A stretch of 64,000 nt of DNA. Origin: Trichodesmium sp002260545 (GTDB lineage: Bacteria > Cyanobacteriota > Cyanobacteriia > Cyanobacteriales > Microcoleaceae). Shown here in pieces: positions 19,253-28,324 of the stretch. Position 1 is the stretch's first letter, and each line of letters opens with the position of its first letter. The stretch spans positions 1-64,000 of the forward strand of contig NZ_JBNHEQ010000060.1 of assembly GCF_050016015.1 (NCBI RefSeq), given 5' to 3'. Position numbers and translations under genes: made by a program. Under the pieces are notes generated by a model. The model was given only the letters and a program-made list of their open reading frames with translations, made no database searches and was not told where the DNA came from.

Positions 19253-20134
19253 TTAACTTTCTTTTTCTTCTCTTTTCTCTGCCTCTTTTTTGGCAATTTC
19301 ACTATTTTTTTGATAAAGTTCAGCTCTATTCACGGCCACATCATACCGTGAATAACTAGGTGAAACAGAGGTCATTAGTTCTGCTGCTTGTTGCCATGTC
19401 TTGGCGATCGCCACCCACTCTTCTTGAGACTGAGCTATTTTACCATCAGCAACAGCTTTTTGAGCAAGTCGCACTGCTTGAGTAAAAGCTGCTTTTGACT
19501 TAGTTTGAGTATCTTCTACAGATTTTTTATTAGTAGGAGATGGAGACTGGGAAAGTGTATTTTCTGAAGCTGTTATTTTATCTATCTCGGAGTGGTTGAA
19601 CCATCTATTAACTTGAATACCTAAAGTTAGCATCAGCATACTCAGAAAAAAAATGCCTATTACATCAGGTTGGAATTGATTTTGCTTTGGCATTCCCGTA
19701 GAATAAACAGTTTTAGAAAGAGGTATTTTAGTTGGTTTAGGCTTATTTGTCTGCAAATTATTTGCTATTTGTTTGAAAATATTTGGTTTAGTCAAAGTAA
19801 TTTCTTGAGACCAAAGTAATTGATTTTCCGGATCTCTAGTAACATCCTCTAACCAAAGTAATTTTTGTTCTTGGATAATTCTACTATTGATTTTTACTTG
19901 CTGAATATTACGAGGTGAAATTTCTTCAAGGGTCTGTTTAACTTCTTCTACAATATTAGACTTTTCTAACTGTTGAACTTGGGGTGCTTCACATAAAACT
20001 TGCAAAACACCATCAGAAAATATAGCTCTAATTCTTACATCTAATGTAGCTAGCTGTTCATTCAGAATTTGAATGATTGCTGCTACGCTACCCCGACGTG
20101 CTTGCGTAAATATATCATTAGTTTGATTGGCCAT
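19253..20134 (-). CDS. Conserved hypothetical protein with one membrane segment
   Basis: 293 aa. The N-terminal domain (1-110) is mixed alpha/beta (DIFTQARRGSVAAIIQILNE) and resembles a domain common in cyanobacterial hypotheticals, in which a short helix and beta strands precede a conserved WLEDV. Then comes a Pro/Lys-rich linker, one hydrophobic helix (about 160-175, GIFFLSMLMLTLGIQV), a Ser/Thr/Lys-rich stretch, and a helical C-terminal domain with QEEWVAIAKTWQQAAELM. That part resembles repeats in which Trp-containing helices precede a membrane-bound hydrolase. The protein ends in a charged KKEAEKREEKES tail; the last codons run into a TTTTAAC/TTTTGAC heptamer array. Function unknown. Confidence 0.65.
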   Translation of the reverse strand: MANQTNDIFTQARRGSVAAIIQILNEQLATLDVRIRAIFSDGVLQVLCEAPQVQQLEKSNIVEEVKQTLEEISPRNIQQVKINSRIIQEQKLLWLEDVTRDPENQLLWSQEITLTKPNIFKQIANNLQTNKPKPTKIPLSKTVYSTGMPKQNQFQPDVIGIFFLSMLMLTLGIQVNRWFNHSEIDKITASENTLSQSPSPTNKKSVEDTQTKSKAAFTQAVRLAQKAVADGKIAQSQEEWVAIAKTWQQAAELMTSVSPSYSRYDVAVNRAELYQKNSEIAKKEAEKREEKES

Positions 20135-20193
20135 TGATAGTTAATAGTATTGATTTAATAGTTCCCAAATATTGAATATAATTCTTAGTCTGT

Positions 20194-20571
20194 CTCAAGA
20201 TTATTTCTTTATAGTATTGCTACACAATTTCGCCGATAATACTAAGTAAAAATTTCTATTGCGATATACGCAATAGAACCGCTGACTAGCTAATTATCAA
20301 GAATAGAGAAATGTAGCAGCGGGAAAAGAAGAGATATCTAATTTCCTGTCATACAGTTTTTTGTAGCAATGCTTTAAAGAAACTCAAGATTATTTCTTTA
20401 TAGTATTGCTACACAATTTTGCCGATAATACTAAGTAAAAATTCCTATTGCGACATACGCAATAGAACCGCTGACTAGCTAATTATCAAGAATAGAGAAA
20501 TTTAGCAGGGGAAAAAGAAGAGATATCTAATTTCCTGTCATACAGTTTTTTGTAGCAAAACTTTAAAGAAA
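20194..20571. repeat. 189-bp tandem duplication carrying a hairpin
   Basis: Two copies, 20194-20382 and 20383-20571, are nearly identical (a handful of substitutions). Each holds the hairpin TTCTATTGCG/CGCAATAGAA with a five-base loop; in copy 2 one arm has a single mismatch. There is no conserved reading frame. It lies between the 293-aa gene and leuD and could be a duplicated small RNA or regulatory element. Confidence 0.85.
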
Positions 20572-20796
20572 CTCTAAAACTATAGCATTAGGCAAATTAA
20601 GTTAGAAGATTTATAAATACTCATTTGAGTACCTCCTGTTGAAGCACCCGACAAGAAAATCCTGAAGTTGATTTTTTTGATCCTTTTTCCAAGAAGAAGC
20701 TAGACCTAATTTTTTTGTCAAACTCAGTCAGGGATTACTTCTAACTTCTGTAAGTCGCGAATTTGATGGCTCCCCTATCTGCCTTCTGACTTGTCT

Positions 20797-21001
20797 TATA
20801 GAAGCCCTAAGCGTATCTCCAGAAAATAGGTTATCAGGAGAATTAATTGATAAAAAATGGGTAAGAATTGATTTGCTGATGGGATTTTTGGAGATATCTA
20901 ATACACCCCATCTCCCCATCTCTCCACACTCCCCTACTCCCCTACTCCCCTACTCCCCTACTCTCAATCTATAATTTTAAGATCAATTCAGGGGTTCTAT
21001 A
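20797..21001. mobile_element. Inverted-repeat element, family 2 (copy a)
   Basis: Ends: TATAGAAGCCCTAAG at the left and CAGGGGTTCTATA at the right, forming imperfect terminal repeats. A nested pair, GTATCTCCAGAAAA and TTTTTGGAGATATCTAATA, lies inside (about 20812-20903), followed by a CTACTCCC tandem array (20930-20961). It is shared with 37327-37567. A spurious open frame on the minus strand comes from this repeat. The right end lies about 75 bp before leuD. Confidence 0.65.
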
Positions 21002-21075
21002 GGATGACAATGGGAGTGTCAAAAGTCTTATGCTAGAATTTGCGACAGCATTAGAGGGAAAACAGGAAATTAACT

Positions 21076-21621
21076 ATGGCCAAATCCCTAAGTGGCAAAA
21101 TCTTTGTATTAGATGACAATATAGATACTGACCAAATTATTCCCGCCGAGTATCTAACATTGGTTCCTTCAAAACCAGATGAATATGATAAGCTAGGAAG
21201 TTATGCTTTGTGTGGTTTGCCTGACCGCTACGGTAAGTTTATTGAACCAGGAAAAATGAAAACTCAATATCCAATTATTGTGGGTGGAGAAAATTTTGGT
21301 TGTGGTTCTTCACGGGAACACGCACCTATTGCTCTAGGTGCTTCTGGTGTTCAAGCAGTAGTGGCTCAATCTTATGCTCGTATATTTTTCCGTAATTGTT
21401 CTGCGACTGGAGAACTATATCCTTGGGAATCTAGCGATCGCCTGTGTGAGTTATTTGAAACTGGTCAGGAAGTTACTATTGATTTTGAAGAAAATCAAAT
21501 AATTAATCATACTCTTGGTAAGACTTATCAGTTGAAATCTTTGGGAGAAGTAAGACCAGTGATTGATGCTGGAGGTCTTTTTGCTTATGCTCGTCAAACA
21601 GGTATGATTGCTCAAAAATAA
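21076..21621 (+). CDS. leuD: 3-isopropylmalate dehydratase small subunit LeuD
   Basis: 181-aa swivel-domain subunit of isopropylmalate isomerase, which with LeuC converts 2- to 3-isopropylmalate in leucine synthesis. Diagnostic sequence: VLDDNIDTDQIIPAEYL (residues 11-27), the substrate loop GGENFGCGSSREHAPIAL (about 75-92) and FFRNCSATGELYP (about 103-115). It is the short LeuD form of bacteria, archaea and plants. No leuC lies in the window, so the subunits are encoded apart, as is usual in cyanobacteria. The start is ATG with CAGGA upstream. A family 2 repeat element lies just upstream and may affect its promoter. Confidence 0.95.
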   Translation: MAKSLSGKIFVLDDNIDTDQIIPAEYLTLVPSKPDEYDKLGSYALCGLPDRYGKFIEPGKMKTQYPIIVGGENFGCGSSREHAPIALGASGVQAVVAQSYARIFFRNCSATGELYPWESSDRLCELFETGQEVTIDFEENQIINHTLGKTYQLKSLGEVRPVIDAGGLFAYARQTGMIAQK

Positions 21622-21994
21622 GGTTAAATTTTTCATAAGCATTCAGCCGTCAGCTAGCCTCCTGGGTCGCAACTGCGTTTTTTCGTATAGGGAATGCTCC
21701 GCAAACATGTGGCGCAGCGTTTCATATCGGCGACAGCCAAAAACAGCCATCAGCTAGAAGAAGGAATTAGTCTCCAAGGAGAATTAAAGGTCCGACACGA
21801 AAAAGGTCATCAGTTAAACTTAGTAAGTTATTACTTTCAGGGATCTTTTTGAGCAGCACGACCCAGGAAAAGTTGAGATATGACTGCTAATAGCTCAATA
21901 CTTACAATTTTTCTGTTCAATGGGAGAGAAATTTCTCTCTCCTTATTTAGTGTTCAAATTTTCAAGAATTTTCAATTGTTTAGTTTGAAATTTT
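21622..21994. other. Spacer with small GC-rich repeat
   Basis: No gene. At about 21660-21745 there is a GC-rich block with GGAATGCTCCGCAAACATG and GGCGCAGCGTTTCATATCGG. This type of block recurs at 38090, 50490, 58190 and 61540. An AGCCGTCAGCTAG motif also recurs in other spacers. Confidence 0.4.
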
Positions 21995-22450
21995 ATGGAA
22001 ACTCAATCTCCAGAACGTACCAGTCTAAAATTCATTATTTTATATAAGGGAATTATTGCGACTGTCATGTTGATAATTTCTTTAATTTCTGCCTGGAGCT
22101 GGAGAAATTTTGATACCCTCGTAAATTGGGCTGAAATTAATTTGATTAATGGGGAGTTTAAGACAATAGAATTAATCTTAAAGCCAATTCTAAATGCTGA
22201 TATTCCTAGTCTAAAGTTGGTGGCTCGTTCTACAGCAGTTTATGGCAGTTTGATAATTATTGCTTTGGTTGGTTTGTGGTATGAAAAATTCTGGTCTAAG
22301 ATTCTTTTTGTAGGATTAGTTGCGATACCATTGCCTTTAGAATTCAAAGAATTAATACATGATTTTTCTCTCATCAGATTGACTATTTTTATACTTAATT
22401 TAGCTGTCTTTGTATTTTTAATTATCCGAGAATTCAAGCCGGAAGATTAA
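21995..22450 (+). CDS. DUF2127-type membrane protein
   Basis: 151 aa with four hydrophobic segments (about residues 13-33, 68-90, 95-115 and 122-145). The order, with LVGLWYEKFWSKILFV and LPLEFKEL (an acidic residue-bearing motif between helices 3 and 4), matches DUF2127 membrane proteins. The function of that family is unknown. It is monocistronic and begins at an ATG preceded by AT-rich sequence. Base composition is like the neighbours. Confidence 0.7.
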   Translation: METQSPERTSLKFIILYKGIIATVMLIISLISAWSWRNFDTLVNWAEINLINGEFKTIELILKPILNADIPSLKLVARSTAVYGSLIIIALVGLWYEKFWSKILFVGLVAIPLPLEFKELIHDFSLIRLTIFILNLAVFVFLIIREFKPED

Positions 22451-22624
22451 ATTTTATTTTCAATAATAAAGAAAGACAGATATTTTTTTGATATCAAGAA
22501 AAACATTTTTGAAATACTTATCATTTTTATCTTGATAAAACAGCAAGTTTTAGGAAATAGCTTAACTCAAAAGAGAAAATAATAAACACAAGTTCACCTC
22601 ACTAAACTTGAGAAATGCTACATA

Positions 22625-22763
22625 ATATCAAATCCGGTAGTATCGGTATAAAAAAGCATAGAAATCATAGAAACCGGGTTTGTATCAAATCCCCTAAAAT
22701 ATTAATATCGACCTCCCATAAACCCGGTTTCTTATAACAGTCCGAAGCAAGCGGATTTGATAT
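22625..22763. mobile_element. Inverted-repeat element, family 4 (copy a)
   Basis: Ends ATATCAAATCCGGTAG and AAGCGGATTTGATAT. Inside is another inverted pair, AGAAACCGGGTTT and AAACCCGGTTTCT (about 22669-22736), also found at 41161-41228. Other copies of the outer element: 35764, 37771, 52673 and a half copy at 61959. Confidence 0.7.
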
Positions 22764-23036
22764 AAATAGATAGTATAAATAAATACGGTTTAGATCAGAC
22801 CAACACTCATAAGGTATGGAACAATTGTAGTAGTTATTCAGATTACATAACTACAAAAAAATTCCTTTAAGTAAACTATATTGATCTATAGACTCATGTA
22901 CTTTCCTTCTTCTCTCTTCAAAAAATCCTTAACTGAACTGTATTGTACTATAAAGTTTATCTCAATAGACGGTAGGACGATTTGATAAAAAGGAGAACCC
23001 TCTGATAAATTTAAGGTGTTTATGTTCATAAATATT

Positions 23037-23316
23037 AGACTTGTCGCGAAATAAAACCTGAAAATGAAATGGGAAAATTCTGGCTTTCACTGATTAAATT
23101 ATGCTGCCATCAGGTAGAAATTCCAGAGTCCAGCCGTATCGCTTCCAACTCAAGTTGGACACAAAAAGCTTGTAATAATTCATCGAATGCCTTACGGCGC
23201 ACGTCCAGTCAATGACCTTAATAGGCGGTCTTCTTTTAGCACCCGATTAATATCTAACATTGTCCCATCTCAAATACCCTATTAACTTTTACTTTACCTT
23301 ATAAAGCGACAAGTCT
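23037..23316. mobile_element. 280-bp element with AGACTTGTCGC ends
   Basis: AGACTTGTCGCGAAATAA at the left and its near-complement TTATAAAGCGACAAGTCT at the right. The interior is less AT-rich than the flanks and has no open frame. It looks like an internally deleted insertion sequence. This is a single copy, so confidence is modest. Confidence 0.5.
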
Positions 23317-23580
23317 ATTGTTTCTGTCTAAACCGAATTTAGTATCAAATATAAATCCAATAAAAATATAAACCCTCAATTACTTTCTGATTTGAAAAAA
23401 GTAAAAGAGGGTCATTTCAGTTATCAGTTAACAGTTATCATTACCTGTATGGAATAGGGAAGCTATTAATGCTGAATCGAATATTCTTTATTATCCCCTA
23501 TCCAAGGGAAAGCTATTGACCTGATTTTTTTAGTCAAAAAAGCAACAATAAATAAGTTACTGTATTTGCCATCAATCAAT

Positions 23581-24063
23581 TTAATTTTGCATAAATTGCT
23601 GTAGACCACGAGTCATCATATCGACTATTCCCTCTTGCTGATTAATTTCAGTATTTGCCTCAGTTTCTATACGCTCTACTACATCCTGTGAAAGATTAAG
23701 CAACTGCTTTAATTTTTGATAAGCAACTTCTTCCTCTTCATTAATATTTGGCTCATCAGGAGTACGAGCGCTACAAGCAATTACTTCATAACCTAATTTT
23801 AGTACAAGTTCTCTTTCTTGTTCGCTTTCTAATTTGGGAATTGATTCCTCCAATGGTATATTTTGCATGAGATAATCCCGTAATTCCTCTTGAAGTTGTT
23901 GTTGGGAATCTCCTGTAGCAAATAAACTACTAAAGCGCTTCAACATTAGATCGACTTCCTCTTGCGCCAGTTGTCCATCCGACCATGCCATATAAGCAAC
24001 AATCCGCAACAAATTCATCTGACGTGGAGTAATAGATGGGGGTGGAGGTGGTTGTACTGCCAT
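23581..24063 (-). CDS. TerB-like protein
   Basis: 160-aa all-helical protein of the TerB / DUF533 type (tellurite-resistance B fold). After a Pro-rich start (AVQPPPPPSITP) comes MNLLRIVAYMAWSDGQLAQEE (residues 16-36, the acidic TerB motif), and later LGYEVIACSARTPDEP and NEEEEVAYQKLKQLL, the second metal-binding-type acidic repeat. Such proteins are common in cyanobacteria and are thought to bind metal or take part in membrane-linked stress complexes. No other ter gene is adjacent. The start is ATG. Confidence 0.75.
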   Translation of the reverse strand: MAVQPPPPPSITPRQMNLLRIVAYMAWSDGQLAQEEVDLMLKRFSSLFATGDSQQQLQEELRDYLMQNIPLEESIPKLESEQERELVLKLGYEVIACSARTPDEPNINEEEEVAYQKLKQLLNLSQDVVERIETEANTEINQQEGIVDMMTRGLQQFMQN

Positions 24064-24223
24064 AGATTTTTCCTCAATTATTGGCTATTCATAGCTCAAC
24101 TTTTAACCTATCATCAAGCTAATAGTTATCATCCAATCGTTGATAATTTTTAAATATTTCCGATGATACAAGTTTCAAAAAATACTGCTACATTAACTTT
24201 TGGTTCTCCTGCTCGCTAAGGCG

Positions 24224-24296
24224 TGAGAATATATATTTTTTTCCCACACTTACCCCACTTCCTAAACCTCCCACACTTCCTATACTATTACTATGT
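24224..24296. mobile_element. Inverted-repeat element, family 5 (copy a)
   Basis: GAGAATATATATTTTTTTCC, then several CCCACACTT units, then CCTATACTATTACTATG. This is the reverse-oriented counterpart of 30660-30763, but with a degraded left end. The rest of the spacer 24064-24600 holds no gene. Confidence 0.5.
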
Positions 24297-24600
24297 ACCA
24301 CCATATAAATTTTTTTGTAATTAGGGAACAGCTAGATTTTGCTATACAGGAAAATTAAATAAAGAGCAAGAGTTTTCCCTACTCCCTACTTTACTACTTT
24401 ATAGGGGTAAATTTTTAACAAAGGGATGAGTAACCACTTTTATTCAGTATAAAATTTCAACAAAAATACCCTCAACTTCCCCGTCTCCCCACACTCACCA
24501 AACTTCTTTTACACCAAAGGTAAAAAACTTACCCTTGTAAGCTACTCTCTACTACCTTTTGAAATGAGAAGGAACAAAGAAAAATATAGTAGTGCATTAA

Positions 24601-26403
24601 TCAAAAAGACTCTAATGAAACTCCCAACCACCCAGCAAAATTTTCTTGTTGTTTTGTCGTAGGGTTTTTCACTGGTACAACTTGGTAACGACTGGGACTA
24701 GGGTGAGCCAAAGTTACTTGATGAGTAATAAGTTCATCTTGATGGAAAACTGTTACTTCCAAAACATCCCCTGGTTGATAATCTTTCAGGCGATCGCTCA
24801 ACTTATCTGCATTTACCCGAAAACCATCTATTGCTAGTAACTCATCTCCTGCATTTAATCCAGCCAACTGTGCTGGCCCCTGATATTGAACAAATTTAAT
24901 TATTTCTTTGTTATTCTCACTAACAACATTCATACCTAAATCAGGCCATTCATTATCTTCTTTTTTCAGTCGTAGGCCAAAATGTCTAAGATATTCATCA
25001 AAAGGCAACTCATCTACACCATCAATATAACTCTCAAAGAATTCATCCAAATCTAATTCTGCCACCTCTTCAATTACACCTTTTAATTGTTCAGGAGTAA
25101 AACCTATTTCTGACTTACCAAACTTATCCCACATTTTGCGCATCACATCATCCAGTGAGTATTGATTTTCATATTTTTCTCGGATTAACAAATCAAGAAA
25201 TAAAGATATCATTGCTCCCTTTAAATAATAAGAAATCTGACAGTTATTACTATTAGCATCCCGACGATATAATTTAATCCAAGCATCGAAACTAGACTCA
25301 CTTACTGGTTGTACTTTTCGTCCTATTGTTGTTAGGAATAGTGTAATTTCTTTTCCTAATCCTTTTAAGAAAGTTTTCAGATCATAAATACCAGCTCTTA
25401 AAGGAATTAATAAGTCATAATAACTGGTTGTACCTTCAGAAAACCAGAGAGAAGGAGTGTAATTTTCCTGTTGATAATCAAAAACTTCTAATTCTTTAGG
25501 TCGAATACGCTTAACATTCCATAAATGGAAAAATTCATGGGCAACTAACTGCATAAAGCGATCGCGTTTTTCCTTATTCCTAAAACCGAATCTCGGATAA
25601 TTTAAAGTACAACTAAACTTATGTTCTAAACCACCAAAACCTTTTCCAGATATATGCAGCAGAAATAAATATTCTTCATAAGGTAAACCACCAAAAAAAT
25701 CTGCTTCTACTTCAATAATTTTTTGTATATCAGGAATTAGTTTTTCTGGTTCTGCATTACCTTTACCCCAAATAGCTAATTGATGTTTTTTGCCTTGTAC
25801 TTCAAATGGATATAATTGATGACTACCTATCTCAAAAGGACTATCTACTAAAGTATCAAAATCTTCTGCTTCAAAGGTATTTTCTGTGTCTGGAATCTTT
25901 GGTAAAGATGTGGTTACTTGCCAATCATATTTAGGTGGAATAACTTTTATCCTAATCGGATTTTTCTCACATTCAGGAATATAAAAGAACAAAGCTGCCC
26001 CATTAAAATAACCATGTGTAGAATCTAAATGATTAGTGCGAACTGTTAATTCATTAGCAAATATCCTGTATTGAACTATTACTTCCGAAACTCCCAAAGT
26101 TTCTATTTGCCAATGATTTTTGCTCAGTTTTTGCCAAGGTAAAGGTCGTTCATTTTCACTATAGGCACAGAAATCTTGCAAATGTTTAGCATATTCTCTA
26201 ACTAAGTAAGAACCTGGCGTCCATACTGGCATTTTTAAATCCAGTTTTTTAGAAGTTTGTAATAAAGAGGAAGTTAATTGTTCAATTTTAACAGACAAAC
26301 TAACCTCAAACAGATGAGATTCTGGATGAGGCATAGATACTTTATATTGAATTGCTGGCGTTGTAATTGTGGGACTGAGGGGTACTATTCTAGCTTCAGT
26401 CAT
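24601..26403 (-). CDS. M61-family metallopeptidase with PDZ domain
   Basis: 600-aa M61 (glycyl aminopeptidase-like) peptidase. The N-terminal beta-rich domain (about 15-200) includes MPVWTPGSYLVREYAKH. The catalytic domain has the zinc site HEFFHLWNVKR (about 290) and a downstream glutamate in LWFSEGTTSYYD (about 328), followed by YYLKGAMISLFLDL. A C-terminal PDZ domain (about 490-575) shows GPAQLAGLNAGDELLAIDG. No signal peptide is evident, so it is probably cytoplasmic. Length and order match the family. It probably trims short, small-residue peptides. It is monocistronic; the nearest genes are TerB (downstream) and a Crp/Fnr regulator (upstream), both spaced by over 480 bp. Confidence 0.92.
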   Translation of the reverse strand: MTEARIVPLSPTITTPAIQYKVSMPHPESHLFEVSLSVKIEQLTSSLLQTSKKLDLKMPVWTPGSYLVREYAKHLQDFCAYSENERPLPWQKLSKNHWQIETLGVSEVIVQYRIFANELTVRTNHLDSTHGYFNGAALFFYIPECEKNPIRIKVIPPKYDWQVTTSLPKIPDTENTFEAEDFDTLVDSPFEIGSHQLYPFEVQGKKHQLAIWGKGNAEPEKLIPDIQKIIEVEADFFGGLPYEEYLFLLHISGKGFGGLEHKFSCTLNYPRFGFRNKEKRDRFMQLVAHEFFHLWNVKRIRPKELEVFDYQQENYTPSLWFSEGTTSYYDLLIPLRAGIYDLKTFLKGLGKEITLFLTTIGRKVQPVSESSFDAWIKLYRRDANSNNCQISYYLKGAMISLFLDLLIREKYENQYSLDDVMRKMWDKFGKSEIGFTPEQLKGVIEEVAELDLDEFFESYIDGVDELPFDEYLRHFGLRLKKEDNEWPDLGMNVVSENNKEIIKFVQYQGPAQLAGLNAGDELLAIDGFRVNADKLSDRLKDYQPGDVLEVTVFHQDELITHQVTLAHPSPSRYQVVPVKNPTTKQQENFAGWLGVSLESF

Positions 26404-26886
26404 AGTTATTTATTTTTGATATGAACTATTTGATTGTGACTTAAGTATATATATTTTATTTCTCTTTTTAAGATAATATTAATCTCATATAAAATCCGGT
26501 TATATAGTAATCGTAAAATTACTTCCTCTTCATACAAGTTTTCTATTGAATACTAAATTGAAAAATTCATACTATTCAAATTCTTTATTTCTCCTTAATT
26601 CTGACTCCTGACTCCTGACTCCTAAGCAATAGTATAACTAATTACCGAAAAATCAAGGTATAAAGCCTCTCACTCACCGTGGAGAAACAAGAAAAAATTT
26701 TCCTTTTATTCAATCCAATCCGTTTTAGGGAGAGGTAATTATCAATTATCCATTATCAATTATCCATTATTAAACCGGAGCATATATCAGTTCTTAATGT
26801 AAATTTTTCGACAAAAATAGCTATAATTTAATTAATTTTTTACTTCTTGTCAAAAATATTACTGTATCAAAAATCATTAACCTAGT
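26404..26886. repeat. Spacer with heptamers and AT-rich dispersed repeat
   Basis: CTGACTC heptamers at 26601-26623, then a copy of the AT-rich dispersed repeat (26640-26776): TAATTACCGAAAAATCAAGG, TATAAAGCCTCTC, TTTTCCTTTT, then GGTAATTATCAATTATCC repeats. No gene. Confidence 0.55.
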
Positions 26887-27570
26887 TTACTGACTAGCTA
26901 AATGCATTAAATGTTTAAGATTAAGTAAGTGGATTAACTGATGTTCCGGGTCTCTACTAATCCAACCCTTAGTATCTAATTTAGTCATAATTTTGCTAGT
27001 TTCTTCAATTGTGATATCTGTTACATCAGCTAAATCTTGGTCAGAAATATTAAATATTTCACAGGTTTTTTCCGTAGTCTGACCGTAATTTTCCGCTAAT
27101 TCTACTAATGTATTAGCAAGTTTTACTGCTGGAGGTCTATGACGCAGTTGATAACGAACGTTTGTCTGCCTAAGACGCTTAACCATCAGTTGGAGCATTC
27201 GGTGATGTAACTGAGGGTCTTTGAAGAGAGTTTGAATAAATCTTTGAGCAGAAATACTAATCAAACGAACTGGAGATAGGGCAACAACATCATTTGAGCG
27301 GGGTGATTCATCTAGAATGGCCATTTCACCAAAAAAATCTCCTCTCCCTAGAATAGCGAGTGCAACTGAGTTGTCCCCTGATAACCTGCGTCTGACTTTG
27401 ACCCAGCCTGATACCAGGAAATAAACAGCATTACCCCAAGCATCTTCCATTAAGACTACTCTGTCTGAGGGATACTCATGTTTGACTGCAACAGAGAGGA
27501 GCCATTCCAAAGTTTCTGGGTTGGCTCCCTTAAATAAAGGAAAAAGCTCACTGAAAGCTTCTGTCTGCAT
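26887..27570 (-). CDS. Crp/Fnr-family transcription regulator
   Basis: 227 aa. The N-terminal cyclic-nucleotide-binding beta-roll (about 10-120) contains GNAVYFLVSGWVKV and the phosphate-binding cassette FFGEMAILDESPRSNDVVA. The Glu-Met and Arg-Ser arrangement fits a CRP-type pocket, though ligand identity is uncertain. The C-terminal winged helix (about 150-205) has FNISDQDLADVTDITIEETS as recognition region. No Fnr cysteine cluster is present, so it is not an oxygen sensor. I start at ATG 27570; a GTG four codons upstream is also possible. The target regulon is not evident, although the next gene upstream is ycf35. Confidence 0.88.
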   Translation of the reverse strand: MQTEAFSELFPLFKGANPETLEWLLSVAVKHEYPSDRVVLMEDAWGNAVYFLVSGWVKVRRRLSGDNSVALAILGRGDFFGEMAILDESPRSNDVVALSPVRLISISAQRFIQTLFKDPQLHHRMLQLMVKRLRQTNVRYQLRHRPPAVKLANTLVELAENYGQTTEKTCEIFNISDQDLADVTDITIEETSKIMTKLDTKGWISRDPEHQLIHLLNLKHLMHLASQ

Positions 27571-27736
27571 GAAAATTAGCACTCTTTATTGTATCTTGTG
27601 ATTGTTAAACTCAACAGCTATCATACTAGAGTTTTTTTTAGTTCAATACAAATATAATTGTATTTGTTTAGAGTGGATAGTAGTGTTTTTTCACCATCCT
27701 AAAAAGTGCTGTAATCAAAGTTCCAATCAAAATAGC

Positions 27737-27771
27737 TAAAAAAACGGGCTAACCCGATTTTGGTTAACCCG
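27737..27771 (-). terminator. Rho-independent terminator after ycf35
   Basis: On the minus strand CGGGTTAACC pairs with GGTTAGCCCG (one G-U) around a short A-rich loop and is followed by a run of T. It lies 25-60 bp past the ycf35 stop. Confidence 0.85.
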
Positions 27772-27795
27772 CAAACTTGGGAACGCGCAAATATA

Positions 27796-28149
27796 TTACT
27801 TCTGCACTACCAATTTGACATTAGCGTTTTGTAGACCACGTTGCTTAACAGCAGCTAAGGTTTTGTTAACGGCATACTTCTGATTGATGGAATTGATCAA
27901 CTCAGTTTGATTGTGCTTCTTAGCAACACCCCATAAATCAGCGATTAAGTCAAAAGAACCATCGCTATTACGAGACCAACCTAAATCATATTCACCTTCG
28001 AGAACAGCAACGATATCGGAACGTACACGTTGGCCATTGTAGCCACGAACATCAGCATTAGTTTTCACTGTAACTCCCAGATCGCGCAGGGAAGTTTTTA
28101 AGATTTCAGCGTCAGTAATCTTAGTACGCAGTGTGCTGAAGTGAGACAT
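27796..28149 (-). CDS. ycf35: Ycf35 (DUF1257) protein
   Basis: 117-aa DUF1257 protein, conserved in cyanobacteria and in red-algal plastids as Ycf35. Diagnostic stretches: MSHFSTLRTKITDAEIL at the N-terminus, DIVAVLEGEYDLGWS near the middle, DLIADLWGV, and the C-terminal YAVNKTLAAVKQRG. It has an AGGAGG ribosome site before the ATG. The biochemical role is unknown. It lies 175 bp downstream of ycf46 on the same strand and ends at a strong terminator, so the two may form one transcript. In other cyanobacteria DUF1257 is often followed by a DUF2997 gene and a ferredoxin; neither is seen here. Confidence 0.92.
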   Translation of the reverse strand: MSHFSTLRTKITDAEILKTSLRDLGVTVKTNADVRGYNGQRVRSDIVAVLEGEYDLGWSRNSDGSFDLIADLWGVAKKHNQTELINSINQKYAVNKTLAAVKQRGLQNANVKLVVQK

Positions 28150-28324
28150 TTGGGTTTCCTCCTAAATTTAAAATCAAAACAGAAACAACAACGGTTTTTA
28201 TGGAATAGTACCACCACTCATAATCATTAAATTGATTTTGAGGAGATGTGGTTTTTTTTAGAAACTGCTAGCAACTTTATCTTGTTTACTAGCCTTTACT
28301 CCTGTTTGGACCAGGAGAAAGCTT

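Noticed and set aside
20728..20919. 63-codon minus-strand frame
   Set aside because: It is largely the family 2 repeat element read as protein; the second copy does not keep the frame.
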